Source: Lentzea sp033794685
GTDB taxonomy: Bacteria; Actinomycetota; Actinomycetes; Mycobacteriales; Pseudonocardiaceae
Assembly: GCA_033794685.1 (NCBI GenBank)
Contig: JARAYZ010000003.1
DNA length: 64,000 bases
Reading direction: 5' to 3' (one strand)
This document shows positions 8,022 through 16,191 of the stretch, one piece after another; positions within the stretch are counted from its first letter, which is position 1; every line of letters starts with the position of its first letter. A program made the position numbers and the translations under genes. The notes beneath the pieces are model-generated. The model ran no database searches. It was not told the DNA's origin and saw only the letters and a program-made list of their open reading frames with translations.

Positions 8022-8948
8022 ATGGACGTTCAGTGGGAGTTGGACGGCCTGAGGTTCAACGCCGGTATCGACGACGACGGCGTTGAGTGGGGCGTCGAGT
8101 CCGAGATCGGCTGGTCCGGGACCACCGCGCCCAAGACCATCCGGACGCCCCGGCCGGGCGGGCACGGCTCCTACCGCGGCCCGGTCTACCGCGGCGAGCG
8201 GATCGTGGAGCTCACGTGCTTCGCGGTCGCGGAGACGTGGGAAGCGCGCCGGCGCGCCGAGCACCGGCTGGCCGCACTGTGCTCCGAACCCGGCCTCCTA
8301 TATCCGCTGCTGTGCACCGAGGAGATCGGCGATCTCACCGCCGACGTGGAACTCGACGCCACCATCGACCCGATCATCAGCCGCGGCGGCTACTCGCTGC
8401 GGTTCGCCATCCAGGTCGCGGCCCCCGATCCACGCAAGTACGGGCCCTGGATCTCCGGGGTGGCGGAGCTGCCAGCCCAGCCGACCGGCGGCCTGGACGC
8501 CACCACCGCCGGAGGACTCGACGCCACGACCGCCGGAGGCCTCGACGCAGGCGGCGTCGGACCGACCGGGCTGGTCACGGTCGAGAACACCGGCCGCGCC
8601 CCGAGCTCGCCGCTGGTGCAGTTCGACGCGGGCACGGCCGACCTGGTCAATCCAGAGCTGGCCGACGTCGTCACCGGCGACGTGCTGCGCTACACCGGCA
8701 CGGTCCCCGCCGGACAGAGCGTGTGGATCAACACATCCGAACACCCATCCCAGTACTCCGGAGCCGTCCACCCGGCCCGCTCGGTGCTGCTGGGCGGGCC
8801 GTCCGGTGTGGACCGTGGCGGCCTGCTCGCACTGGTCGGCGACTGGCCGGCCGTCGCTGGGCAGTCCAGCTCCACGTGGGCGTTCCGGGCCACCAGCGGC
8901 GCCGCCAGCGCCCGTGCACGCATCTACCTCAGGGCCGCCCAGTGGTGA
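8022..8948 (+). CDS. Distal tail protein (Dit-like)
   Basis: A 308-residue siphovirus tail component that would form the ring joining tube and tail tip. The N-terminal half has the Dit pattern: a Leu-Asp-Gly-Leu strand, a Gly-Ser-Tyr-Arg-Gly-Pro-Val-Tyr-Arg-Gly-Glu-Arg block with the following hydrophobic strand, and a Leu-Leu-Tyr-Pro-Leu-Leu helix. The middle contains three near-identical GGLDATTA-type repeats at about residues 156-175, then a beta-sandwich C terminus. ATG at 8022 lies nine bases after the tape measure stop with a GGGGG-rich ribosome site. Order and pattern agree. Confidence 0.75.
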   Translation: MDVQWELDGLRFNAGIDDDGVEWGVESEIGWSGTTAPKTIRTPRPGGHGSYRGPVYRGERIVELTCFAVAETWEARRRAEHRLAALCSEPGLLYPLLCTEEIGDLTADVELDATIDPIISRGGYSLRFAIQVAAPDPRKYGPWISGVAELPAQPTGGLDATTAGGLDATTAGGLDAGGVGPTGLVTVENTGRAPSSPLVQFDAGTADLVNPELADVVTGDVLRYTGTVPAGQSVWINTSEHPSQYSGAVHPARSVLLGGPSGVDRGGLLALVGDWPAVAGQSSSTWAFRATSGAASARARIYLRAAQW

Positions 8949-8976
8949 GCTCTCACAGCCGTCTGGAGGCCCACGA

Positions 8977-10134
8977 ATGCCTGCAGTAGTCCAGGGTCTC
9001 GACCCGTGGTTCATCGACAAAAAGGTCGGCCCCGCCGAGGCGCGGGCGATCATCGCAGCCATGCTGGGCCACAACGCATCCGGTGTCGGCAGCGAAGGCG
9101 GCTTGCTGTTGACCGCTTCCGGCCGCCTGTCGGTGAATCCGACGACGCCGTCCGCATCCATGCAGCTGGCTGTCTCGCCGGGGGCGTGCGTGGTGCCGCG
9201 CACCAACCAGCACGCGTACGTGGCCGTTTTCGACGCTGCGTCGGTCATCGACGTCCCGGCCGCGAACAGCAACCCCCGTATCGACACCGTGATCGTGCGG
9301 GTCCGCGATGGCGACCTCGGCGACGCCTCCAACGGCGTCAGTAACAAAGGTGCGTTCATCGAGATCGTCACCGGCGTGCCGAACGCGGTCCCGGTGCCGC
9401 CGGACCTGTCCGCGATCCCGGGATGCCTGCCGCTGCGTGACTACCTCGTGCCTGCCGGCGCGGGCTCGATCACCGCCGTGTCGACTGACCGTCGCGTGTG
9501 GACGCGCGCGCTCGGTGGTGTGCGATACAGCGGCAACGCCGATACCAGGGCAGGCGCGTATCCCTACGACCTGCGCGTGTCCCCCACTGGCCAATTCGAC
9601 GCCTCGGATCCCGCCAACCCCACGCAGTGGATCCCGCTGCTCACCGCCGGAGCTCGCCCAAGCTTCACGCCCGTGTTCCGGTACGGCGGCGGTTCCGGAA
9701 ACCCGTCCGGCCCGGTCGGGATCGGCACCGGCGGCCGGCTCGCGGGCCGCTACACCCGTCAGGGCCGCATCATCCGCGGCCACGCCGAGCTGCTCATGGG
9801 CGTCGGTGGTGGAGGCGGCACCGGGATCGTCACGATGGACCTGCCCGCAGGGCTCACGGCCATCGCCAGTATCCGGCAGCGCGCCGGTTCGGTGTCCTAC
9901 TACCACCCTGGTGCTGACAGGGTTTTCGACGGCTCCGTGTGGGTCAGCGAGTCCGGAACGATCCTCGACATCTATCTGCCTGGTTCCGCGACCGTCTCGA
10001 ATTTGGCGCCCTTGACCAACGCGAACCCTGCCTCACCCAGCCCTGGCACCGGCGTGCCGCTGCTGGCCGGCCAGTACTCCCTGGGCGACAACGTCAGGGT
10101 GTGGATCGACTTCGAGTTCGAGACCACGACATGA
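8977..10134 (+). CDS. Minor tail / upper baseplate protein
   Basis: A 385-residue protein starting at ATG 8977 behind a clear GGAGG. The N-terminal 150 residues (Met-Pro-Ala-Val-Val-Gln-Gly through an Ile-Asp-Thr-Val-Ile-Val-Arg-Val-Arg-Asp strand) resemble the baseplate part found in many actinophage minor tail proteins. The C-terminal part is beta- and Gly-rich, with a run of glycines near residue 280, as in host-contact domains. The stop overlaps the next ATG. It could be the upper baseplate protein or contribute to receptor binding; the exact role cannot be read from sequence. Confidence 0.65.
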   Translation: MPAVVQGLDPWFIDKKVGPAEARAIIAAMLGHNASGVGSEGGLLLTASGRLSVNPTTPSASMQLAVSPGACVVPRTNQHAYVAVFDAASVIDVPAANSNPRIDTVIVRVRDGDLGDASNGVSNKGAFIEIVTGVPNAVPVPPDLSAIPGCLPLRDYLVPAGAGSITAVSTDRRVWTRALGGVRYSGNADTRAGAYPYDLRVSPTGQFDASDPANPTQWIPLLTAGARPSFTPVFRYGGGSGNPSGPVGIGTGGRLAGRYTRQGRIIRGHAELLMGVGGGGGTGIVTMDLPAGLTAIASIRQRAGSVSYYHPGADRVFDGSVWVSESGTILDIYLPGSATVSNLAPLTNANPASPSPGTGVPLLAGQYSLGDNVRVWIDFEFETTT

Positions 10135-11294
10135 CCAGCGGGCTCACGTCATCCGCTGCACCGGCACCGGTGTCGCCGTCGTGGTCGCTGCTGGTCGCCG
10201 AGTCCGTCACCGGTAAGCGGGTCGCCAGCCTGCCGTTGACCGGCATGCGGTGGTCACATGGCTTGCGGTTCGGCACCGGTACCGAGCTGGAGGTGACCGT
10301 GCCGCTGGACGGGCCTCCGCTGCCCGGCCGGCAGACCATCACCGAGCGGGTGCGGATGGTCTGCGACGACGGGCCGAGGTTCATGCTCGTCACGGTGTAC
10401 GGCCGGACGCCGGTGTCCTACGGGTTCGTCACCGCGCCGTCGCCGTCGCCGGGCGCGTGCACGATCGGCACGCTCGACCTGGCGGGGCTGCTGCGCCGCC
10501 GCTCGATCATCGCCCACGGGCAGCGCGCGACTCCCACTCGGCAGGCCGCGGACGTCGCGCTGGGCCCGGCGAGCAAACCGACGCTGGCGCGGCAGTTGAT
10601 GCTGCACGCGATCGGTGAGGCTGGCGGTGCGCTGCCGCTGGTGATTTCCACGCCCAGCCTGTCCGGCAGCCACGTCCGCACCTACAACGGGTTCAGGTTC
10701 GAGAACTACGCCACCGCGTTGGGCAACCTCGTCGACGACGAGGACGGCCCGGACATCCGCGTCACACCGCAGCTGTCGGCTGATCAGCAGTGGGTCACGC
10801 TCAAGGTCGACATCGGCGAGCCCTACATCGGGACTTCCAGCCACCACTGGGAGTGCCCTGGTGCGGCGCTCGACGTCGTGCCGGACTACGACCACAGCGG
10901 CGCTGGAGCCTGGCACTACGCGCCCGGTGACGGCACCGACTACGACCGGCCGGTAGGCGTCGGCTACGCCGGATCCATGCTCGCCGCCGGCGTGCCGCTG
11001 ATGGATCAAGTCGACTCCAGCCGTGGTGGCACCAACGACCAGGCCACGCTGAACTCCGCCGCGGCGGCCAACGCGCGGGTGTTCGAGCGCGGGCTGGAGT
11101 CGCTGACGCTCACTGTCGATGCCGCGGGCAAGCCCCAGCTCGGCACCTACGCCGCCGGAGACGCCGCCACGGTGCGCACCTCGCAGCACTGGTGGCTCGG
11201 TTCCGGCCTGTACCGGCGGCGCATCGTCGGCATCGCCGGAGACCACACCGACAAGGTCACTGTCACTACCGCACCGACCACGCAGGGGACCTGA
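10131..11294 (+). CDS. Minor tail protein, Gp37-like baseplate hub candidate
   Basis: A 387-residue protein coupled to its neighbour by ATGA. It contains a repeated strand pattern and a central ENYATALGNLVDDEDGPDI segment recalled from the siphovirus ReqiPepy6 Gp37-like family of actinophages. The later SGAGAWHYAPGDGTDYD stretch and the C-terminal GLYRRRIVGIAGDHTDKVTV end also fit. These proteins sit at the tail tip and may form a hub through which DNA passes. The stop overlaps the next ATG (TGATG). The family name is from memory and should be taken as probable. Confidence 0.65.
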   Translation: MTSGLTSSAAPAPVSPSWSLLVAESVTGKRVASLPLTGMRWSHGLRFGTGTELEVTVPLDGPPLPGRQTITERVRMVCDDGPRFMLVTVYGRTPVSYGFVTAPSPSPGACTIGTLDLAGLLRRRSIIAHGQRATPTRQAADVALGPASKPTLARQLMLHAIGEAGGALPLVISTPSLSGSHVRTYNGFRFENYATALGNLVDDEDGPDIRVTPQLSADQQWVTLKVDIGEPYIGTSSHHWECPGAALDVVPDYDHSGAGAWHYAPGDGTDYDRPVGVGYAGSMLAAGVPLMDQVDSSRGGTNDQATLNSAAAANARVFERGLESLTLTVDAAGKPQLGTYAAGDAATVRTSQHWWLGSGLYRRRIVGIAGDHTDKVTVTTAPTTQGT

Positions 11295-12025
11295 TGGCCC
11301 GTGAAGGAGCAGTGCCCAGCAACGACGTCTGGGACTACATCACCAAGCTCGAACAGCGGATCAAGACGCTGGAGAACGGGAGAACGTTGCGCGCCGTCGT
11401 CATCCCTGAGGGTGGCGTGCGGATCACCAACAGCGGCGTGCTGATCGTCCAGAGCGCTGACGGCGTGAACCTCTTCTACCTCGGGCCGCTCATCTCCGGA
11501 GGCGTTCCGCTCCGCGGTTTCCTGCTGCGGCGCGAGAACGGGAAGTCGATGTTCTCCAACGGCGTCGCGGGCGGGGACCCGAACAAGGTGTTCTTCGCCT
11601 GGAAGGACAACGCTGAGAACATCCTGTTCTCCGACGACGCCAACGCCGGCGTCGGGATCTCCCGGCCGTGGCTGTCGATGCCGTCCGTTCCCGTTGCGGC
11701 TACGTCGATCCCGACCACGACCGGCGCCACGTTCCTGTCGGTGTACAGCACGGGCTACATGTTGAAGCAGCAGCCGAACATCGAGCTGCAGGCACTGCTG
11801 TACTCGACAGGCGGTGGTGTCGGCGAAGCCCGGTACACGGTCAACGGGGTGGCGATCGGCTCCACCATGACCATCAACAACGGCGACTTCGCGTGGACCA
11901 GCCCCGTGAGCCTGACGCCACCCCAGGCTCACAACACCTACATCCGCACCGAACTCCAGGTGCGACGGACGAACGGCGCAGGGTCCGTCGGTGGCGTTCT
12001 CGTTGCGTCGCAACGTTCAAGCTAG
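11294..12025 (+). CDS. Putative tail fibre / minor tail protein
   Basis: A 243-residue protein, last of the tail block. Residues 10-32 (DVWDYITKLEQRIKTLE) form a short coiled coil typical of trimeric fibre proteins. The following residues are beta-rich, with a Gly-Gly-Val-Arg-Ile-Thr-Asn repeat style, and the C terminus is a likely beta sandwich. This layout suggests a receptor-binding fibre or its base. Its stop shares the CTAG tetranucleotide with the stop of the converging gene on the other strand. No enzyme motif is visible. Confidence 0.6.
   Translation: MAREGAVPSNDVWDYITKLEQRIKTLENGRTLRAVVIPEGGVRITNSGVLIVQSADGVNLFYLGPLISGGVPLRGFLLRRENGKSMFSNGVAGGDPNKVFFAWKDNAENILFSDDANAGVGISRPWLSMPSVPVAATSIPTTTGATFLSVYSTGYMLKQQPNIELQALLYSTGGGVGEARYTVNGVAIGSTMTINNGDFAWTSPVSLTPPQAHNTYIRTELQVRRTNGAGSVGGVLVASQRSS
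12001..12015. terminator. Small hairpin at the convergent tail-fibre / moron junction
   Basis: Arms CGTTGCG and CGCAACG pair perfectly around one base inside the last codons of the tail fibre gene. It could help end transcription from either side, but there is no T run. Confidence 0.3.
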
Positions 12026-12438
12026 GGAGTCGAAGTCGCCTCGGGCGGCGGCTGCCCGTTCGGGGGCGGCGGGGGCGGCGGAGGCGTGTCCTGCGCCGGC
12101 GTACGGATGATCACGCCGTTCTCGTCAACTGGCGGAGGCTCGGGCTGCGGTTGCTGTGGTTCGGTCATGCCGCCATTGTTCATTGGCGCGGGCGGCTGAG
12201 CTGGCACCACGGGTGCGACCGGCGCGGCCGGCGTCGACACCGGTACCTCGAGGACGGTCGGCGCCGAGCTGGTCGACGACGGGGCCACGCTCTCCGACAC
12301 CGACACGGGCGGCAGCTGCTCCGTCCCGGCCGGCGCGTCTCCGCCAGCAGACGCGAGAGCGACCGTGATGCCACCGCCGATCAGTACCGCGGCGACCGCG
12401 CCGGCCGTCGCGATGACGCTGACCTTCTTCTTCTCCAC
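12022..12438 (-). CDS. Membrane-anchored or secreted Pro-rich protein, prophage moron candidate
   Basis: A 138-residue protein on the strand opposite to all surrounding phage late genes. It starts at GTG 12438 with GGAGG six bases upstream. Residues 3-31 are a Lys-led hydrophobic segment (signal peptide or membrane anchor). The rest is a Pro/Ser/Thr/Gln-rich linker with an eight-proline run near the end, so it would lie outside the membrane. Reverse orientation, its own ribosome site and a CCCACGTGGG palindrome upstream (12460-12469) fit a moron gene expressed from the resting prophage. Superinfection exclusion or host surface change is possible. No family was recognised. Confidence 0.6.
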   Translation of the reverse strand: MEKKKVSVIATAGAVAAVLIGGGITVALASAGGDAPAGTEQLPPVSVSESVAPSSTSSAPTVLEVPVSTPAAPVAPVVPAQPPAPMNNGGMTEPQQPQPEPPPVDENGVIIRTPAQDTPPPPPPPPNGQPPPEATSTP

Positions 12439-12607
12439 TGAAGCCTCCGGGATCGCACCCCCACGTGGGCGCCTGCCGAGTCCATCGTTCTTAGGACGCG
12501 CGGTGCTACCGGCTGGTTGAAGCCGACCACTTTCTGTCTAGTCCGCGACGAGGCCCTGCCCGACGGCTCGTCGACTCTCCCTTCCCACCATCAATCTGGG
12601 GGTCAGC
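12439..12607. promoter_or_regulatory. Divergent control region between moron candidate and lysis genes
   Basis: This 169-base gap separates two divergent genes and must hold the promoter of the minus-strand gene. A perfect 10-base palindrome CCCACGTGGG at 12460-12469 lies about 20 bases upstream of its start and could be an operator. No convincing -35/-10 pair could be assigned. Confidence 0.4.
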
Positions 12608-12886
12608 GTGCCCAGACCGCTGCAAGCACTTCTGCTGTGGTTCATCAGCGCGGCGTGGGTCGCCAACCTGGTCATCAGCTACTTCAAGCCCGCACTCGGG
12701 CAGCCCGCCGTCAACGCCGCGTTCATGGTCGTCGCAGCGATCTTGTACCGGCAACTCAGGCGCGAGAAGAAGAACGCCGACACCGACGACGAGGGTTCGG
12801 TCGCCGACATGTTGAACGAAGCCCGGCAGACCGTGGCCGAGCTCACCGACCCGGACAAGCGCGACAAGCGCGGTGATGCGTCGTGA
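12608..12886 (+). CDS. Small phage membrane protein, lysis module
   Basis: A 92-residue protein starting at GTG 12608 after a GGGGG-rich site. Residues 4-23 and 33-47 are hydrophobic (two membrane segments or one hairpin), followed by a charged cytoplasmic tail rich in Arg, Lys, Asp and Glu. Size, topology and position before the endolysin fit a holin-like or holin-accessory protein, although two other small membrane proteins in this cassette compete for that role. The stop overlaps the next GTG. Confidence 0.6.
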   Translation: MPRPLQALLLWFISAAWVANLVISYFKPALGQPAVNAAFMVVAAILYRQLRREKKNADTDDEGSVADMLNEARQTVAELTDPDKRDKRGDAS

Positions 12887-13386
12887 ACCTCTGCGCCTAC
12901 CTCCTGCACGCCTTCGGCTGGTCAGCGTTCGGCGCCACCGTCGGAGTGCTCCTCGACCGCGCCGTCATCAGGTACCGCACTCGTCCAAAGGGGATCGTCG
13001 TGCCCGACCGAAAGCAGAACGACAACGGCTGGTGGAGGCGCTACAGCGGCGCTGTCGTGCCCGCTGTGCTGATCGTGCTGGCGATCGTCACCGCTGTCCA
13101 AGGCGTTGTGCTCAACCGTGTGAACGAGCAGCAAGACCAGTGCCAGCTTGCGTACGCCAACGGTTTCGCGGACGCACTTGAGGCCCGCACGAGAACCTCC
13201 GCTGACGCCCAGTCCGCACTCGATGACCTGATGCGCCTCGTGGGCCAGGCCCTGCGCACTGGCACCGCACGCGATCCGGAGCCCGTGCAGAAGGCCGTGG
13301 ACAACTACCTGCAGCAGCGCGAGGCCGCGAAGGCCACGCAGCGCGACAACCCGTACCCGCCAGCACCGCGGGACCTGTGCAAGTAA
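12883..13386 (+). CDS. Phage membrane protein with two transmembrane segments, lysis module
   Basis: A 167-residue protein coupled to its neighbour by GTGA. The first hydrophobic segment covers about residues 5-25, a basic loop with Trp-Trp-Arg-Arg follows, and the second membrane segment covers about residues 55-78 (AVVPAVLIVLAIVTAVQG). The C-terminal 85 residues form a charged helix and end in a Pro-rich DLCK. Such proteins are common beside actinophage endolysins and are thought to assist lysis, perhaps as a spanin-like or holin partner. No exact family is claimed. Confidence 0.6.
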   Translation: MNLCAYLLHAFGWSAFGATVGVLLDRAVIRYRTRPKGIVVPDRKQNDNGWWRRYSGAVVPAVLIVLAIVTAVQGVVLNRVNEQQDQCQLAYANGFADALEARTRTSADAQSALDDLMRLVGQALRTGTARDPEPVQKAVDNYLQQREAAKATQRDNPYPPAPRDLCK

Positions 13387-13399
13387 CTGGGAGGTGATC

Positions 13400-14401
13400 G
13401 TGTCCATCGTCATCCCACGCAGCGTGTGGAAGCCGAACTTCAGCAACGGCGCGACGGACAACCAGGGCCAGCCGATCATCATCGGCACGTCGGCGTGGGA
13501 GGCCGCGGGCCGGGAGCTGTGGGCGCACCACAGCGTCACCAACCCGCCCGGCCCGGACGCCACGCTGGAGCAGGACTGCGCGCACATGCGCCACTTCGAG
13601 TCCATCGGCCAGTCGTCGTTCAGGCAGGGCATCTCCTACACGTGGGTGATCATGCCCAGCGGTCGCGTGTTCGAGGGTCACTCAGTCGACCGGCGGGGAG
13701 CACACACGTACCAGCGCAACGACCGCAGCCGCGCCGTGTGCTTCGCCGGGAACTTCGACGTGGCCACGCTGCCCGACCGGATGGCGCGTGCCGCTGCTCT
13801 GCTGTTGCGCGAGATCGGCGCGACGTTCGACGGCGGACACCGCGACGTGTACGCCACCGCGTGCCCTGGCCGGCACGCGTACGCCCGCCTGCCTGAAATC
13901 AACCGGCTCGCCGTGTCCGGCGTGCCTCTGTCTCTGGAGGGCAACGAGATGAGCCTGTTCACGCAGGAAGCCAAGAACGCTTACGACGAGGCGTACCGCG
14001 ACATCAAGTCGTTGGTGGCCGTGCTGATCGGCGCGCCCGGCAAGGACGGTCTGCCGCTCATCCAGAAGCACATCAACTTCGTCGTGGACGAACTGGCCCG
14101 CCGCTTCAACGTGCGGTTCGCCGCGATCGACGCCGCGCTGACCGCCATCGCGGCCGACCCGGACGTCACTGCGGAGCAGATGGCCGCCGCCGTGAACCAG
14201 GCGGTCGCCGAACACTCACCGAAAGCCGAGGACATCGCCGCGTCGATGGCGCCTGCGGTCGCGACTCAGGTCGTCGCCCTGCTCCCGCGCGATGACGAGG
14301 GGAACCTGACGGTCGACGTCGACGAGCAGCGCATCGCCGAGCTGGTGGTGTCCATCACCGGCAGCAAGCTGTCCGCCTTCGACACCACCCAGGAGAACTG
14401 A
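13400..14401 (+). CDS. Endolysin: N-acetylmuramoyl-L-alanine amidase (PGRP/amidase_2 fold)
   Basis: A 333-residue lytic enzyme that would cut the bond between MurNAc and the stem peptide. Zinc ligands are visible: a His in WAHHS (residue 43), the His of GGHRD and the Cys of ACPG (about residues 155-163), as in T7 lysozyme-type amidases. The C-terminal half (residues 175-333) is helical, with Ala-rich segments, and may bind the wall or a partner; it resembles no repeat that I recognise. GTG 13400 is preferred over GTG 13394 because the latter lies inside the GGAGG ribosome site. It sits between small membrane proteins, as lysis cassettes do. Confidence 0.85.
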   Translation: MSIVIPRSVWKPNFSNGATDNQGQPIIIGTSAWEAAGRELWAHHSVTNPPGPDATLEQDCAHMRHFESIGQSSFRQGISYTWVIMPSGRVFEGHSVDRRGAHTYQRNDRSRAVCFAGNFDVATLPDRMARAAALLLREIGATFDGGHRDVYATACPGRHAYARLPEINRLAVSGVPLSLEGNEMSLFTQEAKNAYDEAYRDIKSLVAVLIGAPGKDGLPLIQKHINFVVDELARRFNVRFAAIDAALTAIAADPDVTAEQMAAAVNQAVAEHSPKAEDIAASMAPAVATQVVALLPRDDEGNLTVDVDEQRIAELVVSITGSKLSAFDTTQEN

Positions 14402-14404
14402 GTC

Positions 14405-14707
14405 ATGGTCAATCTCGATCAGCCGGTGGACCGGCACCCGCTGGACCGCATCGCTCGCACTGTCGGCACCGTGCGGGCCGCGATCGGCGCGGTGCTGTCC
14501 GTCCCGGCCGTGCTCGCCATCGTCGGTGCAGACCTGCCCGGCGCGGTCGACGGCGTACTCGGTGCGCTGGTGGTGCTGCTGGCCGCTGTCGGCCCGCTGC
14601 TCGCCGCGGTCGGCGTGCGGCGTCGAGGCGAGCCGCTGGTGACCCCGGTCGCCGACCCGCGTGACAACCTCGGCCAGCCTCTCGTGGTCAACGGCACGGT
14701 CAACTAG
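14405..14707 (+). CDS. Holin-like membrane protein
   Basis: A 100-residue protein three bases after the endolysin stop. Residues 23-45 and 48-70 are hydrophobic, separated by a short Asp/Gly turn, and a basic Arg-Arg-Arg segment and polar tail follow. Two membrane segments, size and position after the amidase fit a class II-like holin that makes the membrane lesion for lysis. It is the last gene of the late block and is followed by a strong terminator. Other membrane proteins upstream could share the role. Confidence 0.65.
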   Translation: MVNLDQPVDRHPLDRIARTVGTVRAAIGAVLSVPAVLAIVGADLPGAVDGVLGALVVLLAAVGPLLAAVGVRRRGEPLVTPVADPRDNLGQPLVVNGTVN

Positions 14708-14743
14708 CTCAAGGACTCGCGCCGGTCTTCCGCCCGGCACGAG

Positions 14744-14784
14744 AACGCCCCCGCACCTGGCCTCGTGCCGGGTGCGGGGGCGTT
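14744..14784. terminator. Bidirectional terminator between late genes and integrase
   Basis: Perfect 14-base arms (AACGCCCCCGCACC and its complement) enclose a 13-base loop. The strong GC stem with flanking AA/TT lies between convergent genes, so it can serve both strands. Confidence 0.85.
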
Positions 14785-14793
14785 TCTGCGTTC

Positions 14794-16029
14794 TCAGTTG
14801 CCTGGTGCTGTGTAGTGCGCCTCGATCAGTTCGGGTACCGCTGGGTTCACGTGCCCGCGTCCCATATACGCCTTCTGCGTGTTGGCGATAGAGCGCTTCC
14901 GCAGCGCGTCGCTCACCTGCCTGCCCGTCTGCCCGCCTGCGTCGAGCGCCGTCGCGAAGGTCTTGCGGCCGATGTGACTGATCAGGTCGTCGAACCCGTC
15001 GAGTCGTCGCCTCAGGGCACGGATCGAGGCCGTAACGTTCAGGGGTTCCTTGAATCCGCCTGTTCTCGACAGGAACACCGGTGTGTCGGGATCCACGTTC
15101 TCAGGTCGGTCTGCGAGGAGGTCGGCCCGCAGCGACGGCGGAAGCGGCACGACGTCGGCGGAGTCGGCGGTCTTGCCTGTGTGCCGCAGGACTCCTTGCC
15201 CGACGACGCGCACGATGTTGCCCGTGATCCATACGTGCCAGGGCGGGATGAGCTTCTCGCCGAGTTCGGGCGACACCACCCGAACAGGCCGATCCGTGAG
15301 GTTCAGGTAGCGCCACGTCACCGCGCACGCTTCACCGAGGCGGGTCCCGGTCTTGAACATGAACTTCAGCATCTTGGTGAGGCCTGTGTTGACCGCGATG
15401 CGGTCGGCCTCGATCGCCGCGATGAACTCCACGGACCGCTGCGGGTCATAGGCGATCGGCTGCTTGCGGTGATCGTCCTCAATGGGATCCAGTTCCCGGA
15501 CAGGGTTATGGGTGAGGACTCCGGCCTTCACCGCCACGCGGAGCGCTCCGGACACGACCTTGCGGACGTTGCGCCGCGAACCCGCCGAGAGCGGCGTTCC
15601 GGTCGAGAGCCGGTCCTCTGCCGCGAGGTCGTCGAAGAATTCCTGGAGCCGCTGCACCGTGCACTCGCGCAGTCGAAGCTGACCGATCGCCGGCTCGATG
15701 GTGCCGGTCCACCAGTACCGCGCCGTGTCGTAGGTGGTGCCCTTGCGCTTCTTGCGCACGTTCTCCAGGTAGACCTTCGCGACGACATCGAGGCGCGTCG
15801 TCGCGGTGACGCTGACCGACGTGTGGCCGGCGAGCTCGCGGAGGAACTTCTTGAGCTTGCTTCGTGCAGCGGCCTCGGTCGGTCCCCATCGCTCGATCGG
15901 AACGGTGCGCCCGTCCTTGCCCCGCCAGCGACACCGGGCGCGCCACTTCTCCGGTGTCGCACCATCTTCGGTGGTTCGGACTACGCTTATGTTGCCGTGC
16001 GAGTTGAGCGGAAGCGGTGGAGCACCCAT
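14794..16029 (-). CDS. int: Phage integrase, tyrosine recombinase
   Basis: A 411-residue recombinase that would insert and excise the prophage. Residues 70-190 form the core-binding domain and 195-400 the catalytic domain. Catalytic residues seen are Arg230 (GTRLGEA), Lys286 (TGKT), His352 and Arg355 (SHIGRKT) and the nucleophile Tyr388 (QKAYMG). The second His/Trp position, usually in a Leu-Gly-His motif, reads LRKRS with Lys, a modest departure. Start ATG at 16029 follows a good GGAGG. It faces the late genes and sits at the prophage edge, as expected next to the attachment site. Confidence 0.93.
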   Translation of the reverse strand: MGAPPLPLNSHGNISVVRTTEDGATPEKWRARCRWRGKDGRTVPIERWGPTEAAARSKLKKFLRELAGHTSVSVTATTRLDVVAKVYLENVRKKRKGTTYDTARYWWTGTIEPAIGQLRLRECTVQRLQEFFDDLAAEDRLSTGTPLSAGSRRNVRKVVSGALRVAVKAGVLTHNPVRELDPIEDDHRKQPIAYDPQRSVEFIAAIEADRIAVNTGLTKMLKFMFKTGTRLGEACAVTWRYLNLTDRPVRVVSPELGEKLIPPWHVWITGNIVRVVGQGVLRHTGKTADSADVVPLPPSLRADLLADRPENVDPDTPVFLSRTGGFKEPLNVTASIRALRRRLDGFDDLISHIGRKTFATALDAGGQTGRQVSDALRKRSIANTQKAYMGRGHVNPAVPELIEAHYTAPGN

Positions 16030-16191
16030 GAGGAACCTCCGAGATCATTGCGGGGGATTCGCGGTGGGTTTGATCTCCATCGGCACCGGTTCGCCGAGGC
16101 AGCAGTGTTCCGACCAGCGCCTTTAATCCCGCAAAACAGTAACACCTGTCTGTTGCTGCGCAACATGAAGGCGTACCGGAACGAATAGTGG
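16030..16191. promoter_or_regulatory. Integrase promoter region and probable prophage right boundary
   Basis: This gap precedes the integrase and marks the change from phage to host genes. A perfect hairpin TGTTGC-TGC-GCAACA lies at 16151-16165. No tRNA gene or obvious core repeat is visible, and the left attachment site is outside the window, so the exact att position cannot be read. Confidence 0.4.

Larger units (their letters stand above)
1..16029. mobile_element. Right-hand part of a siphovirus-type prophage (capsid to integrase)
   Basis: Genes follow the standard order of long-tailed actinophages: capsid, head-tail completion, tail terminator, major tail protein, chaperones, tape measure, tail tip, lysis, then an opposite-strand tyrosine integrase. 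Terminase, portal, protease and repressor are not seen and must lie left of base 1. The right boundary is taken as the integrase start; the true attachment site probably lies between 16030 and 16191. Late genes are on the plus strand with overlapping starts and stops, and no broken structural gene was seen, so the element may be intact. Confidence 0.9.

Noticed and set aside
1..16029. Phage tail-like contractile injection system
   Set aside because: There is a capsid gene, head completion genes, a tail tube without sheath genes, lysis genes and an integrase; this is a long non-contractile tailed prophage.
16030..16191. tRNA or tmRNA gene at the prophage boundary
   Set aside because: No cloverleaf or tRNA-like 3' end could be found in the gap on either strand.
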